From Gammaproteobacteria bacterium HGW-Gammaproteobacteria-11 (GTDB taxonomy: Bacteria > Pseudomonadota > Gammaproteobacteria > Pseudomonadales > Pseudomonadaceae), in contig PGZJ01000005.1 in NCBI GenBank assembly GCA_002840055.1, positions 156,340-220,339 on the forward strand: a stretch of 64,000 bases of DNA, read 5' to 3'. The position numbers and the translations under genes were made by a program. Position 1 is the first letter of the stretch; each line of letters begins with the position of its first letter. Below the pieces are notes generated by a model. It did no database searches. It was given only the letters and a program-made list of their open reading frames with translations, and was not told the DNA's origin. Of the stretch, positions 23,996 to 34,401 are shown piece after piece.

Positions 23996-25174
23996 CTACC
24001 TGAAATCATCCGTCAGATCAGCATCGAATGAACCGGCTGGAGTCGGCTTGGGCGCCTCACTGGTTGAATTGGTGCGGGCAGAGGGCTGCGTAGCGGGCCG
24101 CTCCGACGCTGGTGAGGCTTCCATCTTGGCGCGTAACATCAGATCGTTACGTGAATCGGCCAGACGCAGCGCTTCCTTGAGGGTAATGGCCTTTTCCATA
24201 AGCAGCTGAAACAAATGCTGATCAAAGGTTTGCAGTGCCTTGTCGTCGGTACCGCTGCTCATGGCCTGGCGAATATCCTGTATTTCGTCGCGCTTGATCA
24301 GGGTGACGATATAGGGTGTGCGGATCATCACCTCGACTACGGGCAATCTCGGCTTTTGCGTGCCTATTGCCAGGCGTTGGCCGATGATAGCCGCTAGATT
24401 CATGGAAATATCACTGAGAACCTGTTGCCGCGTGTCCTCAGGAAACATGTTGGCCATGCGCTCGACCGCTTGCACGGTATTGGTGGCGTGCATGGTCGCC
24501 AGCACCAAGTGACCGGTTTCACTGTAGTGCAGGGCATGCTGCATGGTGGCGCGGTCACGAATTTCGCCAATCATGATGACATTTGGCGCCTCACGCAGGA
24601 CGTTATGCAGGGCATCCTTGAAGCTATGGGTATCCAGCCCGACCTCACGTTGGTCGATGATGGACTCCTTGTGGTGATGCAGAAACTCGATGGGGTCTTC
24701 GATGCAGACAATATGCCCGGCGCGGTTGCTGTTACGGTAGTCAAGCATGGCGGCCAGGGTGGTGGACTTGCCTGAGCCGGTCGAGCCGGTGACCAGAATC
24801 AGACCGCGATCGAGCATCACCAGCTTTTCCAGAATCGCGGGCAGGCCCAGCTCGGCAAAGTTCGGGATCTTGTCGTTGATGTAGCGAATAACCATCGCCA
24901 CTTCGCCGCGCTGGATGTAGATATTGGCCCGGAATCGACCGACGTTCTGCAGCCCAACAGCCAGGTTCATCTCCAGATCACGTTCAAACTCTTCAATCTG
25001 TTTGGCGGACATCAGCGCCTCTGCCATGGCTTTCACCGAGCCCTTGGGCAGGGCTTCGTCAGACAGTTTGACAAAGGTACCATCCGCTTTGATGGTCGCC
25101 GGTGCGCCCACACTGAGGAATAGATCGGAACCCTTGAGCTCAGCCAGTTTGCGTAGGTAGTCGTTGATATCCAT
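23996..25174 (-). CDS. PilT/PilU-family type IV pilus ATPase
   Basis: This is a hexameric secretion-type ATPase of the PilT/PilU retraction family. The 392-residue protein has the N-terminal PAS-like domain (DLFLSVGAPATIKADG), Walker A GSTGSGKST at about residues 131-139, the Asp box ICIEDPIEF-like region, Walker B VIMIGEIRD, and the His box LVLATMHATN. It resembles PilU more than PilT in its extended tail, a Pro/Ser/Thr/Ala-rich stretch of about 45 residues ending DLTDDFR. In pseudomonads pilT-pilU lie together elsewhere, so this is probably an extra paralogue. It stands 21 bp upstream of the end of plsC in the same direction. Confidence 0.9.
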   Translation of the reverse strand: MDINDYLRKLAELKGSDLFLSVGAPATIKADGTFVKLSDEALPKGSVKAMAEALMSAKQIEEFERDLEMNLAVGLQNVGRFRANIYIQRGEVAMVIRYINDKIPNFAELGLPAILEKLVMLDRGLILVTGSTGSGKSTTLAAMLDYRNSNRAGHIVCIEDPIEFLHHHKESIIDQREVGLDTHSFKDALHNVLREAPNVIMIGEIRDRATMQHALHYSETGHLVLATMHATNTVQAVERMANMFPEDTRQQVLSDISMNLAAIIGQRLAIGTQKPRLPVVEVMIRTPYIVTLIKRDEIQDIRQAMSSGTDDKALQTFDQHLFQLLMEKAITLKEALRLADSRNDLMLRAKMEASPASERPATQPSARTNSTSEAPKPTPAGSFDADLTDDFR

Positions 25175-25195
25175 GCGCTGTCCCGCCCTTCTGTC

Positions 25196-25939
25196 TTATT
25201 CTTGTCGCTGTTCAGACATGCCCTTGAGGGCGTTGTTGATCCACTGTTCAGCCGTCTTGTTGAGCTCAACAATAGCACGTGGATCCTGACCTTTGGGGTA
25301 GATTGCCGGGCCAATATGCACCTGTACCGTCCCCGGGTGCTTGGACCAGCCGAATTTCGGCCAGAATAGCCCGGCATTGTGCGCCACCGGAATCACCGGC
25401 GCATCATTGACGCAGGCCAGCGCCGCGCCACCACGGGAAAATTTGACCGGCGTGCCTGGCAGGTTACGGGTGCCCTCGGGGAATACCAGAATCCATACCC
25501 CTTCGGCCAGGCGTTCACCACCAATTCGGCTCAACTGCTTGAGTGAGTCGCGGCCGTTGCTGCGGTCTATGGCGATGGGTCGGGCGAGCGCAAAGGCCCA
25601 GCCGAAGAAGGGCACGTAGAGCAATTCCTTTTTGATCAATTGCGTCTGCGGGCGAAAGATCTGCTGCAGGAAGAAGGTTTCCCAGGTGCTCTGGTGGTTG
25701 GCCAGAATGACCCCGGGTTGCTGAGGAATATTCTCCAGGCCGGTGACCTGATAGCGAATACCAACCAGGTGCTTGGTCAGCCAGATCGCGCCCCTGCTCC
25801 ACCAGCCGACAATCAGGGTAAAACGCCAGCGAAAAGGCATGAAGGGCGCGACAATCAGCATCAGCAGACCCCAGAGCAGGGCGCTGCTGGCCAGTAAAAA
25901 ATAGAAAAGAACGACGCGCAGGGGCATCAACAGACTCAT
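25196..25939 (-). CDS. plsC: 1-acylglycerol-3-phosphate O-acyltransferase (PlsC family)
   Basis: PlsC transfers an acyl chain to lysophosphatidic acid to form phosphatidic acid in the inner membrane. The 247-residue protein has an N-terminal hydrophobic helix pair (residues 6-45), the catalytic NHQSTWE motif (HX4E type; about residues 80-86), and FPEGTRN for substrate binding. Its ATG overlaps the gmhB stop by four bases. The position between gmhB and the origin genes matches the P. aeruginosa PA0005 locus as I recall it. Acyl specificity cannot be read from sequence. Confidence 0.93.
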   Translation of the reverse strand: MSLLMPLRVVLFYFLLASSALLWGLLMLIVAPFMPFRWRFTLIVGWWSRGAIWLTKHLVGIRYQVTGLENIPQQPGVILANHQSTWETFFLQQIFRPQTQLIKKELLYVPFFGWAFALARPIAIDRSNGRDSLKQLSRIGGERLAEGVWILVFPEGTRNLPGTPVKFSRGGAALACVNDAPVIPVAHNAGLFWPKFGWSKHPGTVQVHIGPAIYPKGQDPRAIVELNKTAEQWINNALKGMSEQRQE

Positions 25940-26475
25940 GGTGCGGTTTCCAGAAGATGGCTGGCCACAGCGGCCAGAGAATCAAAAACCAGCGTGCCCT
26001 CGGGCAGCGCTTTATGTTCAGTTTTAGCGCCTTTGCCGGTCCTTACCAGATAAGGCGTGCAACCCACACTCACCCCGGCCTGCAGATCGCGCAGACTATC
26101 GCCCACGGTAGGTACAGCAGCCAGTGAGACGGCATAGTGCCGGGCAATCTGCTGGAACAGACCGGGTAGGGGTTTGCGGCAGTCACAGCCCTGATCCGGC
26201 GCGTGCGGGCAGTACACAATCAGCCCCAGTTCACCGCCCTGCTCCTCTACCAGCTGACGCAAACGACCATGCATCTGCTCCAGTGTTGCCAGATCAAAAT
26301 AGCCCCGGCCCAGTCCCGACTGATTGGTGGCCACAGCAACAGTCCAGCCGGCTTTGCTCAGGCGTGCAATGGCCTCGATGGAGCCGGGCAGCGGAATCCA
26401 TTCGGCCAGGGTTTTGATGAAGGCATCGGAATCCTGATTGATGACACCATCGCGGTCGAGGATGATCAGTTTCAT
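25936..26475 (-). CDS. gmhB: D-glycero-beta-D-manno-heptose-1,7-bisphosphate 7-phosphatase
   Basis: GmhB removes the 7-phosphate in the pathway to ADP-heptose for LPS inner core. The 179-residue HAD-superfamily protein begins MKLIILDRDGVINQDSD, with nucleophile Asp7 and acid Asp9. The zinc ligands Cys89, His91, Cys97 and Cys99 sit in CPHAPDQGCDC. I chose the ATG at 26475 because it places the HAD motif at the N-terminus; an earlier ATG only adds 22 unrelated residues. It is 84 bp after glyS. Confidence 0.95.
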   Translation of the reverse strand: MKLIILDRDGVINQDSDAFIKTLAEWIPLPGSIEAIARLSKAGWTVAVATNQSGLGRGYFDLATLEQMHGRLRQLVEEQGGELGLIVYCPHAPDQGCDCRKPLPGLFQQIARHYAVSLAAVPTVGDSLRDLQAGVSVGCTPYLVRTGKGAKTEHKALPEGTLVFDSLAAVASHLLETAP

Positions 26476-26484
26476 ATAACCCCA

Positions 26485-26505
26485 GCGGCAAGCCACAAGC
26501 TGCAA
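26485..26505. repeat. Three diverged heptamer units between glyS and gmhB
   Basis: Three adjacent 7-mers GCGGCAA, GCCACAA and GCTGCAA fill 26485-26505. Their complements are TTGCCGC, TTGTGGC and TTGCAGC; the middle one is identical to the unit of the array at positions 1-75. This short tract lies 10 bp upstream of gmhB. Confidence 0.6.
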
Positions 26506-26559
26506 GTAAAACCGGACACTTGGCGTTGCCCGGTTGCGCAAATAGCTGGCGCGTCCCTT

Positions 26560-28614
26560 TTATCCCAAAAGCGAAATATCCGCCACACCCAGGAACAAAC
26601 TGCGTAGCCGTGCAAGCAGGGCATAGCGGTTGGCACGTACAGCCAGATCATCTGCGTTTACCAACACCTGATCGAAGAACGCATCAATCGGCTCGCGCAG
26701 CGAGGCCAGTTGCTCCAGGCTGCGTTGGTAGTCGCGGCTGGCGGCCAGGGGTGCATTGGCCTGTTCGGCCTGGTCTATGGCCTGGGCCAGGGCTTGCTCG
26801 GCGCCTTCCTGTAACAGGCCTGAATCAACCTGTTGGCCAACCTGGCCCTCGGCCTTGGCCAGGATATTCGATACCCGTTTGTTGGCGGCGGCCAGGGCAT
26901 CGGCTTCAGGCAAACGGCGGAACAGCTGCACCGCTTGTACCCGTTGATCGAAATCCAGCGGCGAAACCGGGTTCAGCGCGCGCACCGCCTGGTATACGGC
27001 GACGTCGATACCTTCGTCCTCGTAACGGGCACGCAGGCGATCGAAAATGAATTCCAGCACCTGACTGAGCAGCGTATCGGCCTTGACCTTGTCGGCATAC
27101 TGCGCCACGGCTGTCTGCAGTGTGCTGGACAGGTCCAGCTCCAGGCGTTTCTCGATCAGGATGCGCAATACACCCAGGGCAGCCCGGCGCAGGGCATAGG
27201 GATCCTTGGAGCCAGTCGGCAACATGCCGATGCCAAAGATACCGACCAGCGTGTCCAGCTTGTCGGCCAGCGCCACGGCAGCACCGGTCAGGGTGCCAGG
27301 CAGCTCGGCACCGGCACCACGGGGCATATATTGCTCGTTCAGGGCCAGGGCAACGTCCTCTGGCTCACCGTCATGCAGGGCATAGTAATAACCGGCAATA
27401 CCCTGCAGCTCGGGGAATTCGCCGACCATTTCAGTGGCCAGATCACACTTGCTCAGCAGCCCGGCACGCGCGGCACGCTGGGCATCACCGCCAATAGCGC
27501 CGGCAATGCTGGCGGCCAGACTGGACACCCGTTGGGCCTTGTCGAATACGCTGCCCAGTTGCGCCTGGAACACGACATTGGCCAGGCGCTGGTTACGCTG
27601 CTCCAGCGGCGCTTTCTTGTCCTGCTTGAAAAAGAACTCGGCATCGGTCAGACGCGGCCGCACCACCTTCTCATTGCCGGACACAATCTGCGCCGGATCC
27701 TGACTCTCGATGTTGGCTACCGTGATAAAGCGCGGCAGCAGCTTGCCCTGGGCGTCAAGCAGACAGAAATACTTCTGGTTGTCCTGCATGGTCGAGATCA
27801 GGGCTTCCTGGGGAACCTCAAGGAAGCGTTCCTCGAACGAGCAGACCAGCGGCACTGGCCACTCCACCAGGGCGGTAACCTCATCCAGCAGCGCCTCCGG
27901 GACAATCGCCGTGCCCTGCTGGGTGGCCGCCAGCTCGGCAACGCGCCGACGGATCAGTTCGCGGCGCTCGGCAAAGTCGGCAATCACATAGGCACCACGC
28001 AGGTTTTCCGCGTAGCTGGCCGGTGTGCTGATACGAATTGCTTCGGGATGATGAAAACGGTGACCTCGCGAGGTGTGTCCGGCCTGCTGGGCAAGAATCT
28101 CGGCAGGAATGACCTGATCACCGAGCAGCATCACCAGCCATTGGGTGGGGCGCACAAATTCGGTTTTGCGAGCCGCCCAGCGCATGCGCTTGGGTATCGG
28201 CAGGGCTGCCAGAGCGGTGTCGACCAATGCCGGCAACAGCTCGGCAGCCGGCTGCCCGGGAATGCTCTGAACAAAGCGTAATTTGGGGCCGCTACGATCC
28301 AGTTGCTCGATGCTCACACCGCACTTGCGGGCAAATCCCAGCGCCGCCTGGGTTGGCTGACCTTCGGCATCGAAGGCGGCTTGCACCGGCGGACCGTCCA
28401 TTTGCTGGCTGCGGTCCGGCTGTTGCGTTGCCAGGGCTGTGACCAGCACGGCCAGGCGCCGGGGGGCCGCGTAATAGCGTGCCGCCTGGTAACCCAGACC
28501 AGCATCCTGCAGGCCCTTTTCAACACCAGCCAGAAAGGCTTCAGCCAGTCCTTTCAGGGACTTGGGTGGCAGTTCTTCAGTGCCAAGTTCGACCAGAAAA
28601 TCCGCAGTCTGCAT
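26560..28614 (-). CDS. glyS: Glycine--tRNA ligase subunit beta
   Basis: GlyS is the large tRNA-binding subunit of the alpha2-beta2 glycyl-tRNA synthetase. The 684-residue protein begins [23 protein letters not shown], the conserved start. It has the B3/B4-like and HD-like regions expected of the family (for example [21 protein letters not shown] and [11 protein letters not shown]). Length matches the Pseudomonas norm of about 684. The ATG overlaps the glyQ stop by one base (TAATG), giving translational coupling and equal subunit amounts. Confidence 0.98.
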   Translation of the reverse strand: MQTADFLVELGTEELPPKSLKGLAEAFLAGVEKGLQDAGLGYQAARYYAAPRRLAVLVTALATQQPDRSQQMDGPPVQAAFDAEGQPTQAALGFARKCGVSIEQLDRSGPKLRFVQSIPGQPAAELLPALVDTALAALPIPKRMRWAARKTEFVRPTQWLVMLLGDQVIPAEILAQQAGHTSRGHRFHHPEAIRISTPASYAENLRGAYVIADFAERRELIRRRVAELAATQQGTAIVPEALLDEVTALVEWPVPLVCSFEERFLEVPQEALISTMQDNQKYFCLLDAQGKLLPRFITVANIESQDPAQIVSGNEKVVRPRLTDAEFFFKQDKKAPLEQRNQRLANVVFQAQLGSVFDKAQRVSSLAASIAGAIGGDAQRAARAGLLSKCDLATEMVGEFPELQGIAGYYYALHDGEPEDVALALNEQYMPRGAGAELPGTLTGAAVALADKLDTLVGIFGIGMLPTGSKDPYALRRAALGVLRILIEKRLELDLSSTLQTAVAQYADKVKADTLLSQVLEFIFDRLRARYEDEGIDVAVYQAVRALNPVSPLDFDQRVQAVQLFRRLPEADALAAANKRVSNILAKAEGQVGQQVDSGLLQEGAEQALAQAIDQAEQANAPLAASRDYQRSLEQLASLREPIDAFFDQVLVNADDLAVRANRYALLARLRSLFLGVADISLLG

Positions 28615-29561
28615 TATTCGGCCTCCTTGAGTTTGGCCAGTACTTCATCACGTAATGCCGGGGTGGCCATCGGGAAGCCCAGACGTGCTCGAGCCAGCAG
28701 GTAGCTCTGGGCAATCGCGCGGGACAGGGTCCGCACGCGCAGGATGTACTGTTGACGGGCCGTAACCGATATCGCCCGCCGGGCATCGAGCAGGTTGAAG
28801 GTATGTGAAGCCTTTATCACCATCTCATAGGCTGGCAGCGGTAATTCGGCGGCCATCAGACGGTTGGCTTCGCTTTCATAGAAATCGAACAACTCCAGCT
28901 GCTTCTCGACGTTGGCGTGCTCGAAGTTGTAGGTCGACTGCTCGACTTCGTTCTGATGAAACACATCACCGTAGGTCACCTTGCCGAACGGGCCGTCTGA
29001 ATAGACCAGGTCGTAGACCGAGTCGACACCCTGCAGATACATCGCCAGCCGTTCCAGGCCGTAGGTGATTTCACCGGTGACCGGATAGCACTCAACCCCA
29101 CCCACCTGCTGGAAGTAGGTAAACTGCGTGACTTCCATGCCGTTCAGCCAGACTTCCCAGCCCAGCCCCCATGCCCCCAGAGTGGGTGATTCCCAGTTGT
29201 CTTCGACAAAACGGATATCATGCACCAGCGGATCAATGCCAATGTGCTTGAGCGAGTCCAGATAGAGTTCCTGCATATCGCCCGGGTTGGGCTTCAACAC
29301 CACCTGAAACTGGTAGTAATGTTGCAGACGGTTGGGGTTCTCGCCGTAGCGGCCATCCGCGGGACGACGGCTGGGCTGCACATAGGCGGCATGCCAGGTT
29401 TCCGGGCCAATGGCGCGCAGAAAGGTAGCGGTATGAAAGGTACCGGCGCCCATTTCCATATCGTAGGGCTGCAGAAGCACACAGCCCTTCTCTGCCCAGT
29501 AACTTTGCAGGGCAAGGATCAGGCCTTGGAAACTGTGCGTGGCTGGGTTGGTCTGAGTCAC
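28614..29561 (-). CDS. glyQ: Glycine--tRNA ligase subunit alpha
   Basis: GlyQ is the catalytic class II subunit that activates glycine. The product has [24 protein letters not shown], the [19 protein letters not shown] region and [22 protein letters not shown] placed the start at the GTG at 29561 because GGTGA lies five bases upstream and the 315-residue product equals the P. aeruginosa length. Upstream ATGs at 29582 and 29606 lack a ribosome binding site. It is divergent from tag. Confidence 0.97.
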   Translation of the reverse strand: MTQTNPATHSFQGLILALQSYWAEKGCVLLQPYDMEMGAGTFHTATFLRAIGPETWHAAYVQPSRRPADGRYGENPNRLQHYYQFQVVLKPNPGDMQELYLDSLKHIGIDPLVHDIRFVEDNWESPTLGAWGLGWEVWLNGMEVTQFTYFQQVGGVECYPVTGEITYGLERLAMYLQGVDSVYDLVYSDGPFGKVTYGDVFHQNEVEQSTYNFEHANVEKQLELFDFYESEANRLMAAELPLPAYEMVIKASHTFNLLDARRAISVTARQQYILRVRTLSRAIAQSYLLARARLGFPMATPALRDEVLAKLKEAE

Positions 29562-29679
29562 GTTGTTCACCGCGGTTGGCATTAAAAGAAAGGCGGCAGT
29601 ATACAATCAGACGGGGCAAGACATACAGGAACCGGGCCAGAAAGATCGGGCATCAGCGCATTTTTTACAGGGAGTCAGC

Positions 29680-30273
29680 ATGAGTCAGCCGTCAGACATC
29701 ACACCGGAACTGTGCCGTTGCCAGTGGTGCTCGAATGATCCGGTGTATCAGCATTACCACGACACTGAGTGGGGCGTGCCGGAATATGACGCCGGGCATC
29801 TGTTTGAAAAACTTCTGCTGGATGGTTTTCAGGCTGGGCTGTCATGGATCACGGTGTTGAAAAAGCGCGATCGTTATCGTCAGGTTTATAACGGTTTTGA
29901 TCCGCACTTCATGGCCAATCAGAGCGAGGCGGATTTGCTTGAGCTGCTGCAGGATGCCGGCATCATCCGCAATCGCCTCAAGGTGTATGGCGCGCGCCAG
30001 AATGCCCGCGCCTGGCTGGCGCTGGCTGAACAGCAGGATCCTGCGGCCTGGCTCTGGCAGTTTGTCGGCGGTCAGCCGCTGGTCAATCATTTCACCAGTA
30101 TCCGTCAGATCCCGACCCAGACCGCTGAAGCCCAGGCGATGAGCAAGGCGCTGAAAAAAGCCGGCTTCACCTTTGTCGGCCCGACCATCTGTTACGCCTT
30201 TATGCAGGCCACCGGTATGGTCATGGATCACACCACCGATTGCTTTCGTTACCCGCTGCTGTCGGCAGGCTGA
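29680..30273 (+). CDS. tag: DNA-3-methyladenine glycosylase I
   Basis: Tag excises 3-methyladenine from alkylated DNA. The 197-residue product begins MSQPSDITPELCRCQWCSND and has the zinc-snap cysteines at the N-terminus and histidine/cysteine near the C-terminus (MVMDHTTDCFRY). The HhH region (LLLDGFQAGLSWITVLKKR) is typical. The start at 29680 is supported by GGGAG five bases upstream; the longer open frame begins at 29563 and overlaps the glyQ leader. It opens a plus-strand run with the acyltransferase and PilZ genes. Confidence 0.95.
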   Translation: MSQPSDITPELCRCQWCSNDPVYQHYHDTEWGVPEYDAGHLFEKLLLDGFQAGLSWITVLKKRDRYRQVYNGFDPHFMANQSEADLLELLQDAGIIRNRLKVYGARQNARAWLALAEQQDPAAWLWQFVGGQPLVNHFTSIRQIPTQTAEAQAMSKALKKAGFTFVGPTICYAFMQATGMVMDHTTDCFRYPLLSAG

Positions 30274-30340
30274 GACGCGCTACAGCTTATGCCCCGTTGT
30301 CCTTTACAATGCGATCAATCGCATGAATCGGGAGGTTGTT

Positions 30341-31228
30341 GTGGAGCGGCTCAAGGGCGCAATAATCGTTGGTTTTCTCAGGTTGGTGGCCAGCATGCCA
30401 TTTGCCTGGGCTCAGCGCTGTGGAGCAGCAGTAGGCTGGCTGATGTGGAAACTGCCGAATCGTGCTCGCGATGTGGTGCGCATCCATCTGCAGCATTGCT
30501 TGCCGGAGTTGAGTGAGGCTGAGCGCGAACAATTGGTCGGTGAGACACTCAAGGATACGGGCCGCAGCTTTGCCGAAAGCGCCTGTGCCTGGATGTGGAA
30601 GCCGGAGAAAACCCTGGCTCTGGTGCGCGAGGTTGAAGGCGCCGAACTGATCCAGCAGGCGATTGCCAAGGGCAAGGGTCTGGTCTGCATTACCAGCCAC
30701 CTGGGAAACTGGGAGGTGCTCAATCACTGGTATGCGGCACAATGCTCGCCACTGGTATTTTACCGACCACCAAAGCAGAAGGTGGTTGATCAGTTGCTGC
30801 AACGGCAACGTGCGCAACTCGGTAACAGAACTGCACCCTCAACGCTGGAAGGCACCATCAGCGTCATGAAGGAGGTGCGTCGTGGGGGTGCTGTTGGCAT
30901 TCCTGCCGATCCCGAGCCAGCCCTGAAGAGTGGCGTGTTTGTACCCTTCTTTGCGGCAACGGCGCTGACCAGCAAGTTTGTCCCCAGTCTGCTCAAGGGT
31001 AATCAGGCCACGGCCCTGTACCTGCACTGCATTCGCCTGCCCGATCATGCCGGTTTCAAAGTCCTTGTGGAAGCGGCGCCCGAGACCCTTTACAGTAGTG
31101 ATCCAGAGATTGCGGTGGCGAGCATGAGCCGCACTATTGAAGGCTATGTGCGACGCTGGCCAAGTCAGTATATGTGGAGCATGAAGCGCTTCAAGAAACG
31201 CCCACCGGGCGAGAAGAAATGGTATTGA
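30341..31228 (+). CDS. lpxL: Lipid A late acyltransferase (LpxL/HtrB family)
   Basis: This inner-membrane enzyme adds a secondary acyl chain to lipid A. The catalytic HX4E motif is HLGNWE at about residues 111-116, in a context (CITSHLGNWEVLNHW) diagnostic of the family. I placed the start at the GTG at 30341, five bases after a perfect GGGAGG; this gives 295 residues, matching the P. aeruginosa PA0011 homologue as I remember it. An N-terminal hydrophobic segment (IIVGFLRLVASMPFAWA) anchors it. Whether the chain is laurate or hydroxylaurate cannot be told. Confidence 0.9.
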   Translation: MERLKGAIIVGFLRLVASMPFAWAQRCGAAVGWLMWKLPNRARDVVRIHLQHCLPELSEAEREQLVGETLKDTGRSFAESACAWMWKPEKTLALVREVEGAELIQQAIAKGKGLVCITSHLGNWEVLNHWYAAQCSPLVFYRPPKQKVVDQLLQRQRAQLGNRTAPSTLEGTISVMKEVRRGGAVGIPADPEPALKSGVFVPFFAATALTSKFVPSLLKGNQATALYLHCIRLPDHAGFKVLVEAAPETLYSSDPEIAVASMSRTIEGYVRRWPSQYMWSMKRFKKRPPGEKKWY

Positions 31229-31261
31229 ACCATTCATAACAACAGGCTTTACGGGGGTCAC

Positions 31262-31534
31262 ATGTCCAACCAGCGTCAACATCCGCGTACACCCATGCGC
31301 TGCCGTATCAAGATCAGTCACCCTGATATCGGCGAGCTGTTCGGCTTTACCCGTGACCTGTCTGATGGCGGTGTGTTTGTCGAGAATCCCGAGCTGGCCG
31401 GCTTGAGTCCTGGCACCAAGGTGCTGGGTCAGGTACAGGACATGCCCTTTCCGGCCCCGGTACTGAATATGGTTGTTCAGCGCGTCATCCAGGGTGAAGG
31501 CGCTGGCATGGCCTTTCTTGACGAGCAAGAGTAA
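31262..31534 (+). CDS. Single-domain PilZ protein, putative c-di-GMP receptor
   Basis: PilZ domains bind c-di-GMP and pass the signal to targets. The 90-residue protein is essentially one PilZ domain. The RxxxR binding motif is in RQHPRTPMR (residues 5-13) and the DxSxxG motif is DLSDGG (about 33-38), so both key motifs are intact. It begins 33 bp after the acyltransferase and is convergent with trkH. It corresponds in position to P. aeruginosa PA0012. With three GGDEF proteins nearby it is a candidate effector, though proximity alone does not prove a link. Confidence 0.92.
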   Translation: MSNQRQHPRTPMRCRIKISHPDIGELFGFTRDLSDGGVFVENPELAGLSPGTKVLGQVQDMPFPAPVLNMVVQRVIQGEGAGMAFLDEQE

Positions 31535-31556
31535 CTTCAGCCATCGCAGGCCCGCC

Positions 31557-33005
31557 TCAGCGACGCCAGAACATCGGCGTCAGCAACACCAGTAGGGTAA
31601 AGACCTCAAGACGTCCGAGCAGCATGGCAAAGCTCAGTACCCATTTTACGCCGGCTGACAGCTCGCCATAGTGGGTTGCCACATCGCCAAGACCGGGTCC
31701 CAGGTTGTTGATGCAGGCCGTCAGGGCCGAAAAGGCGGTGACAAAGTCCAGCCCGGTGCCGAGCAGCAGCAGAAATAACACGGCAAAGGCAAAGACGTAG
31801 ACCGCGCAAAACCCCCACACCGCCTCTACCACGCGGTCAGGCACCGGCTTGTTGCCGAGCTTGACCGGAAACACCCCATGCGGATGCAGCAATTTCTTGG
31901 TTTCCCGGGAGCCCTGCTTGTACAGCAGCAACACGCGGATAACCTTCATGCCGCCGCCGGTTGAACCGGCACAGGCACCGATAAAACTGGCATACAGCAA
32001 CAGGAAGGGCAGCACGGTCGGCCAGGATGAAAAGTCAGTGACACCGAAACCGGTGGTGGTCGCGATGGATACGGTCTGGAAGGCGGCATAGCGAATCGAG
32101 GTCCAGACGTCGTGATACTGGAAATGAATCAGAATCGCGCAGCAGACAATAAACAGGCTGGCCAGAATCAGAATGTAGGCGCGACACTCCGGATCCTGCC
32201 AATAATTTTTCAGCGAACGGAAGCGCCAGGCGAGAAAGTGCAGGGCAAAGTTGATCCCGGAGATCAGCATGAAGAGTATGCAGATCAGCTCGATCAAAGG
32301 GCTGTCGTAATAGCCGATACTGGCGTCATGGGTCGAGAAACCGCCGATCGCCACGGTTGAGAAACTGTGGCCGATGGCGTCAAACAACTGCATGCCGGCC
32401 GCCCAGTAGGCCAGTGCACAGGCGACTGTCAGACCGGCATAGATATACCAGAGCACCTTGGCTGTTTCGGCGATACGCGGGGTCAGTTTGTTCTCTTTCA
32501 GCGGGCCGGGCATTTCGGCCCGGTACAGCTGCATGCCGCCGACCCCGAGCATCGGCAGAATGGCCACGGCCAGCACGATGATACCCATGCCGCCCAGCCA
32601 CTGCAGTTGCTGGCGGTAGTACAGCAGCGCGCGCGGCAGCGTATCCAGGCCGGTGATCACGGTGGCGCCGGTGGTGGTCAGACCGGAGAAGGATTCAAAC
32701 ACCGAATCGGCCACACTCAGATCCGGTGTGTCGAGCAGGTACAGTGGCACTGCCCCGAACAGCCCCAGTACCAGCCAGAACAACACCACGATCAGATAAC
32801 CGTCACGGGTGCGCAGTTCGCTGCGTTGCTTGCGCGCCGGCAGCCAGGTCAGCAGGCCGGCAATCAGGGTAATGGCAAAGCCGACCATAAAGGCTTCGCG
32901 GGCGGCTTCGCCATAGTAGTAACCCACCGCAACCGAGGGCAGCATACTGGTCGAAAACAGCATCAGCAGGATGCCGAGGATGCGTTGGATCTGTAGGTAC
33001 TGCAT
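31557..33005 (-). CDS. trkH: Trk potassium uptake membrane protein TrkH
   Basis: TrkH is the potassium-translocating pore of the Trk system. The 482-residue protein is strongly hydrophobic with about ten to twelve membrane helices and four selectivity-loop segments, seen at TTTGATVITG, STVAIGGFSTH, TTTGFGVTDF and INNLGPGLG. It follows trkA by 22 bp, so channel and gating subunit are co-expressed. Length matches Pseudomonas TrkH (about 484). Confidence 0.97.
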   Translation of the reverse strand: MQYLQIQRILGILLMLFSTSMLPSVAVGYYYGEAAREAFMVGFAITLIAGLLTWLPARKQRSELRTRDGYLIVVLFWLVLGLFGAVPLYLLDTPDLSVADSVFESFSGLTTTGATVITGLDTLPRALLYYRQQLQWLGGMGIIVLAVAILPMLGVGGMQLYRAEMPGPLKENKLTPRIAETAKVLWYIYAGLTVACALAYWAAGMQLFDAIGHSFSTVAIGGFSTHDASIGYYDSPLIELICILFMLISGINFALHFLAWRFRSLKNYWQDPECRAYILILASLFIVCCAILIHFQYHDVWTSIRYAAFQTVSIATTTGFGVTDFSSWPTVLPFLLLYASFIGACAGSTGGGMKVIRVLLLYKQGSRETKKLLHPHGVFPVKLGNKPVPDRVVEAVWGFCAVYVFAFAVLFLLLLGTGLDFVTAFSALTACINNLGPGLGDVATHYGELSAGVKWVLSFAMLLGRLEVFTLLVLLTPMFWRR

Positions 33006-33027
33006 GCGTGCCCTTACCCGCCCTGGC

Positions 33028-34401
33028 TCAGAAGAATGTCAGGCCGACCTGAAACAGGCGCTCGACATCACGAATATGTTTTTTGTTGATAACGAACAGG
33101 ATGACGTGGTCTTCCGATTCGATCAGCGTCGAATCATGGGCAATCAGTACTTCCTCGTTGCGCACAATGGCACCAATGGTGGTGCCCGGTGGCAGATCAA
33201 TTTCGCCAATCTTGCGTCCTACCACCTTGGATGAGCGCGCATCGCCATGCGCCACCGCTTCAATCGCCTCGGCCGCACCCCGGCGCAGCGAGTAGACATT
33301 GACGATGTCACCCCGTCGCACATGGGTCAGCAGGGTACCGATGGTCGCCTGTGAGGGTGAGATGGCGATGTCGATTTCGCCGCCCTGCACCAGATCGACA
33401 TAGGCCGGGTTGTTGATCAGCGCCATGACCTTGCGCGCACCCAGTCGTTTGGCCAGCATCGAGGACATGATGTTGGCCTCGTCGTCGTTGGTCACGGCGC
33501 AGAAAATATCCACATCCTCGATATTTTCCTCGATCAGCAACTCCTTGTCCGAGGCGCTGCCGTGCAGTACCACGGTCTTGTCCAGGTTCTGCGACAGGTA
33601 GTCGGCGCGCGATTTGTTCTTTTCGATGATGCGCACCTGATAGCGGCTTTCGATGGCCTCAGCTAGCCGCTCGCCGATATTGCCACCGCCAGCAATCATC
33701 ACGCGCTTGTAGTTCTTTTCCAGGCGTCGCAGTTCACTCATTACCGCACGGATATCGTGGGTGGCGGCAATGAAGAACACTTCGTCATCGGCTTCGATGA
33801 TGGTATCGCCCTTGGGAATGATCGGCCGGTTCTTGCGGAAGATCGCCGCTACCCGGGTGTCCACACCGGGCATATGCTGGCGCAGGAAACGCAGTTCCTG
33901 ACCCACCAGTGGTCCGCCGTAATAGGCGCGCACGGCCACCAGCTGGACCTTGCCTTCGGCAAAGTCGAGCACCTGGAGGGCGCCGGGGTGCTCGATCAGA
34001 CGCTTGATGTAGGTGGTCACCGCCTGTTCGGGGCTGATCAGAACGTCAATCGGGATGGCTTCGTTATGGAACAGACCGCCGCGGGTCAGATAGGCAGACT
34101 CACGGATACGGGCAATCTTGCTCGGGGTGCGGAACAGGGTATAGGCCACCTGACAGGCGATCATGTTGGTTTCATCGCTGCTGGTCACGGCAATCAGCAT
34201 GTCGGCATCATCGGCGCCGGCCTGGCGCAGAATGGTCGGAAAGGAGCCGCGGCCGACCACGGTGCGAATATCCAGTCGATCACTGAGTTCGCGCAGGCGC
34301 GGGCCATCGGTATCGATCACGGTAATGTCGTTGGCTTCGCTGGCGAGCTCGGCGGCCAGACTGCCACCGACCTGACCGGCCCCCAGAATAATGATCTTCA
34401 T
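33028..34401 (-). CDS. trkA: Trk potassium transporter NAD-binding subunit TrkA
   Basis: TrkA is the cytoplasmic gating ring of Trk and binds NAD(H) or ATP. The 457-residue protein has two RCK_N/RCK_C halves. The first nucleotide motif is [14 protein letters not shown] at about residues 7-20 and the second is [14 protein letters not shown] near 238. Length is the family norm (457-458). It overlaps rsmB by four bases and is third in the transcript fmt-rsmB-trkA-trkH. Confidence 0.98.
   Translation of the reverse strand: MKIIILGAGQVGGSLAAELASEANDITVIDTDGPRLRELSDRLDIRTVVGRGSFPTILRQAGADDADMLIAVTSSDETNMIACQVAYTLFRTPSKIARIRESAYLTRGGLFHNEAIPIDVLISPEQAVTTYIKRLIEHPGALQVLDFAEGKVQLVAVRAYYGGPLVGQELRFLRQHMPGVDTRVAAIFRKNRPIIPKGDTIIEADDEVFFIAATHDIRAVMSELRRLEKNYKRVMIAGGGNIGERLAEAIESRYQVRIIEKNKSRADYLSQNLDKTVVLHGSASDKELLIEENIEDVDIFCAVTNDDEANIMSSMLAKRLGARKVMALINNPAYVDLVQGGEIDIAISPSQATIGTLLTHVRRGDIVNVYSLRRGAAEAIEAVAHGDARSSKVVGRKIGEIDLPPGTTIGAIVRNEEVLIAHDSTLIESEDHVILFVINKKHIRDVERLFQVGLTFF

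Noticed and set aside
26833..28281. A 482-codon frame antisense to glyS
   Set aside because: It is fully inside the well supported glyS gene on the opposite strand and resembles no family; similar long antisense frames lie over atpA, mnmG and trpB.
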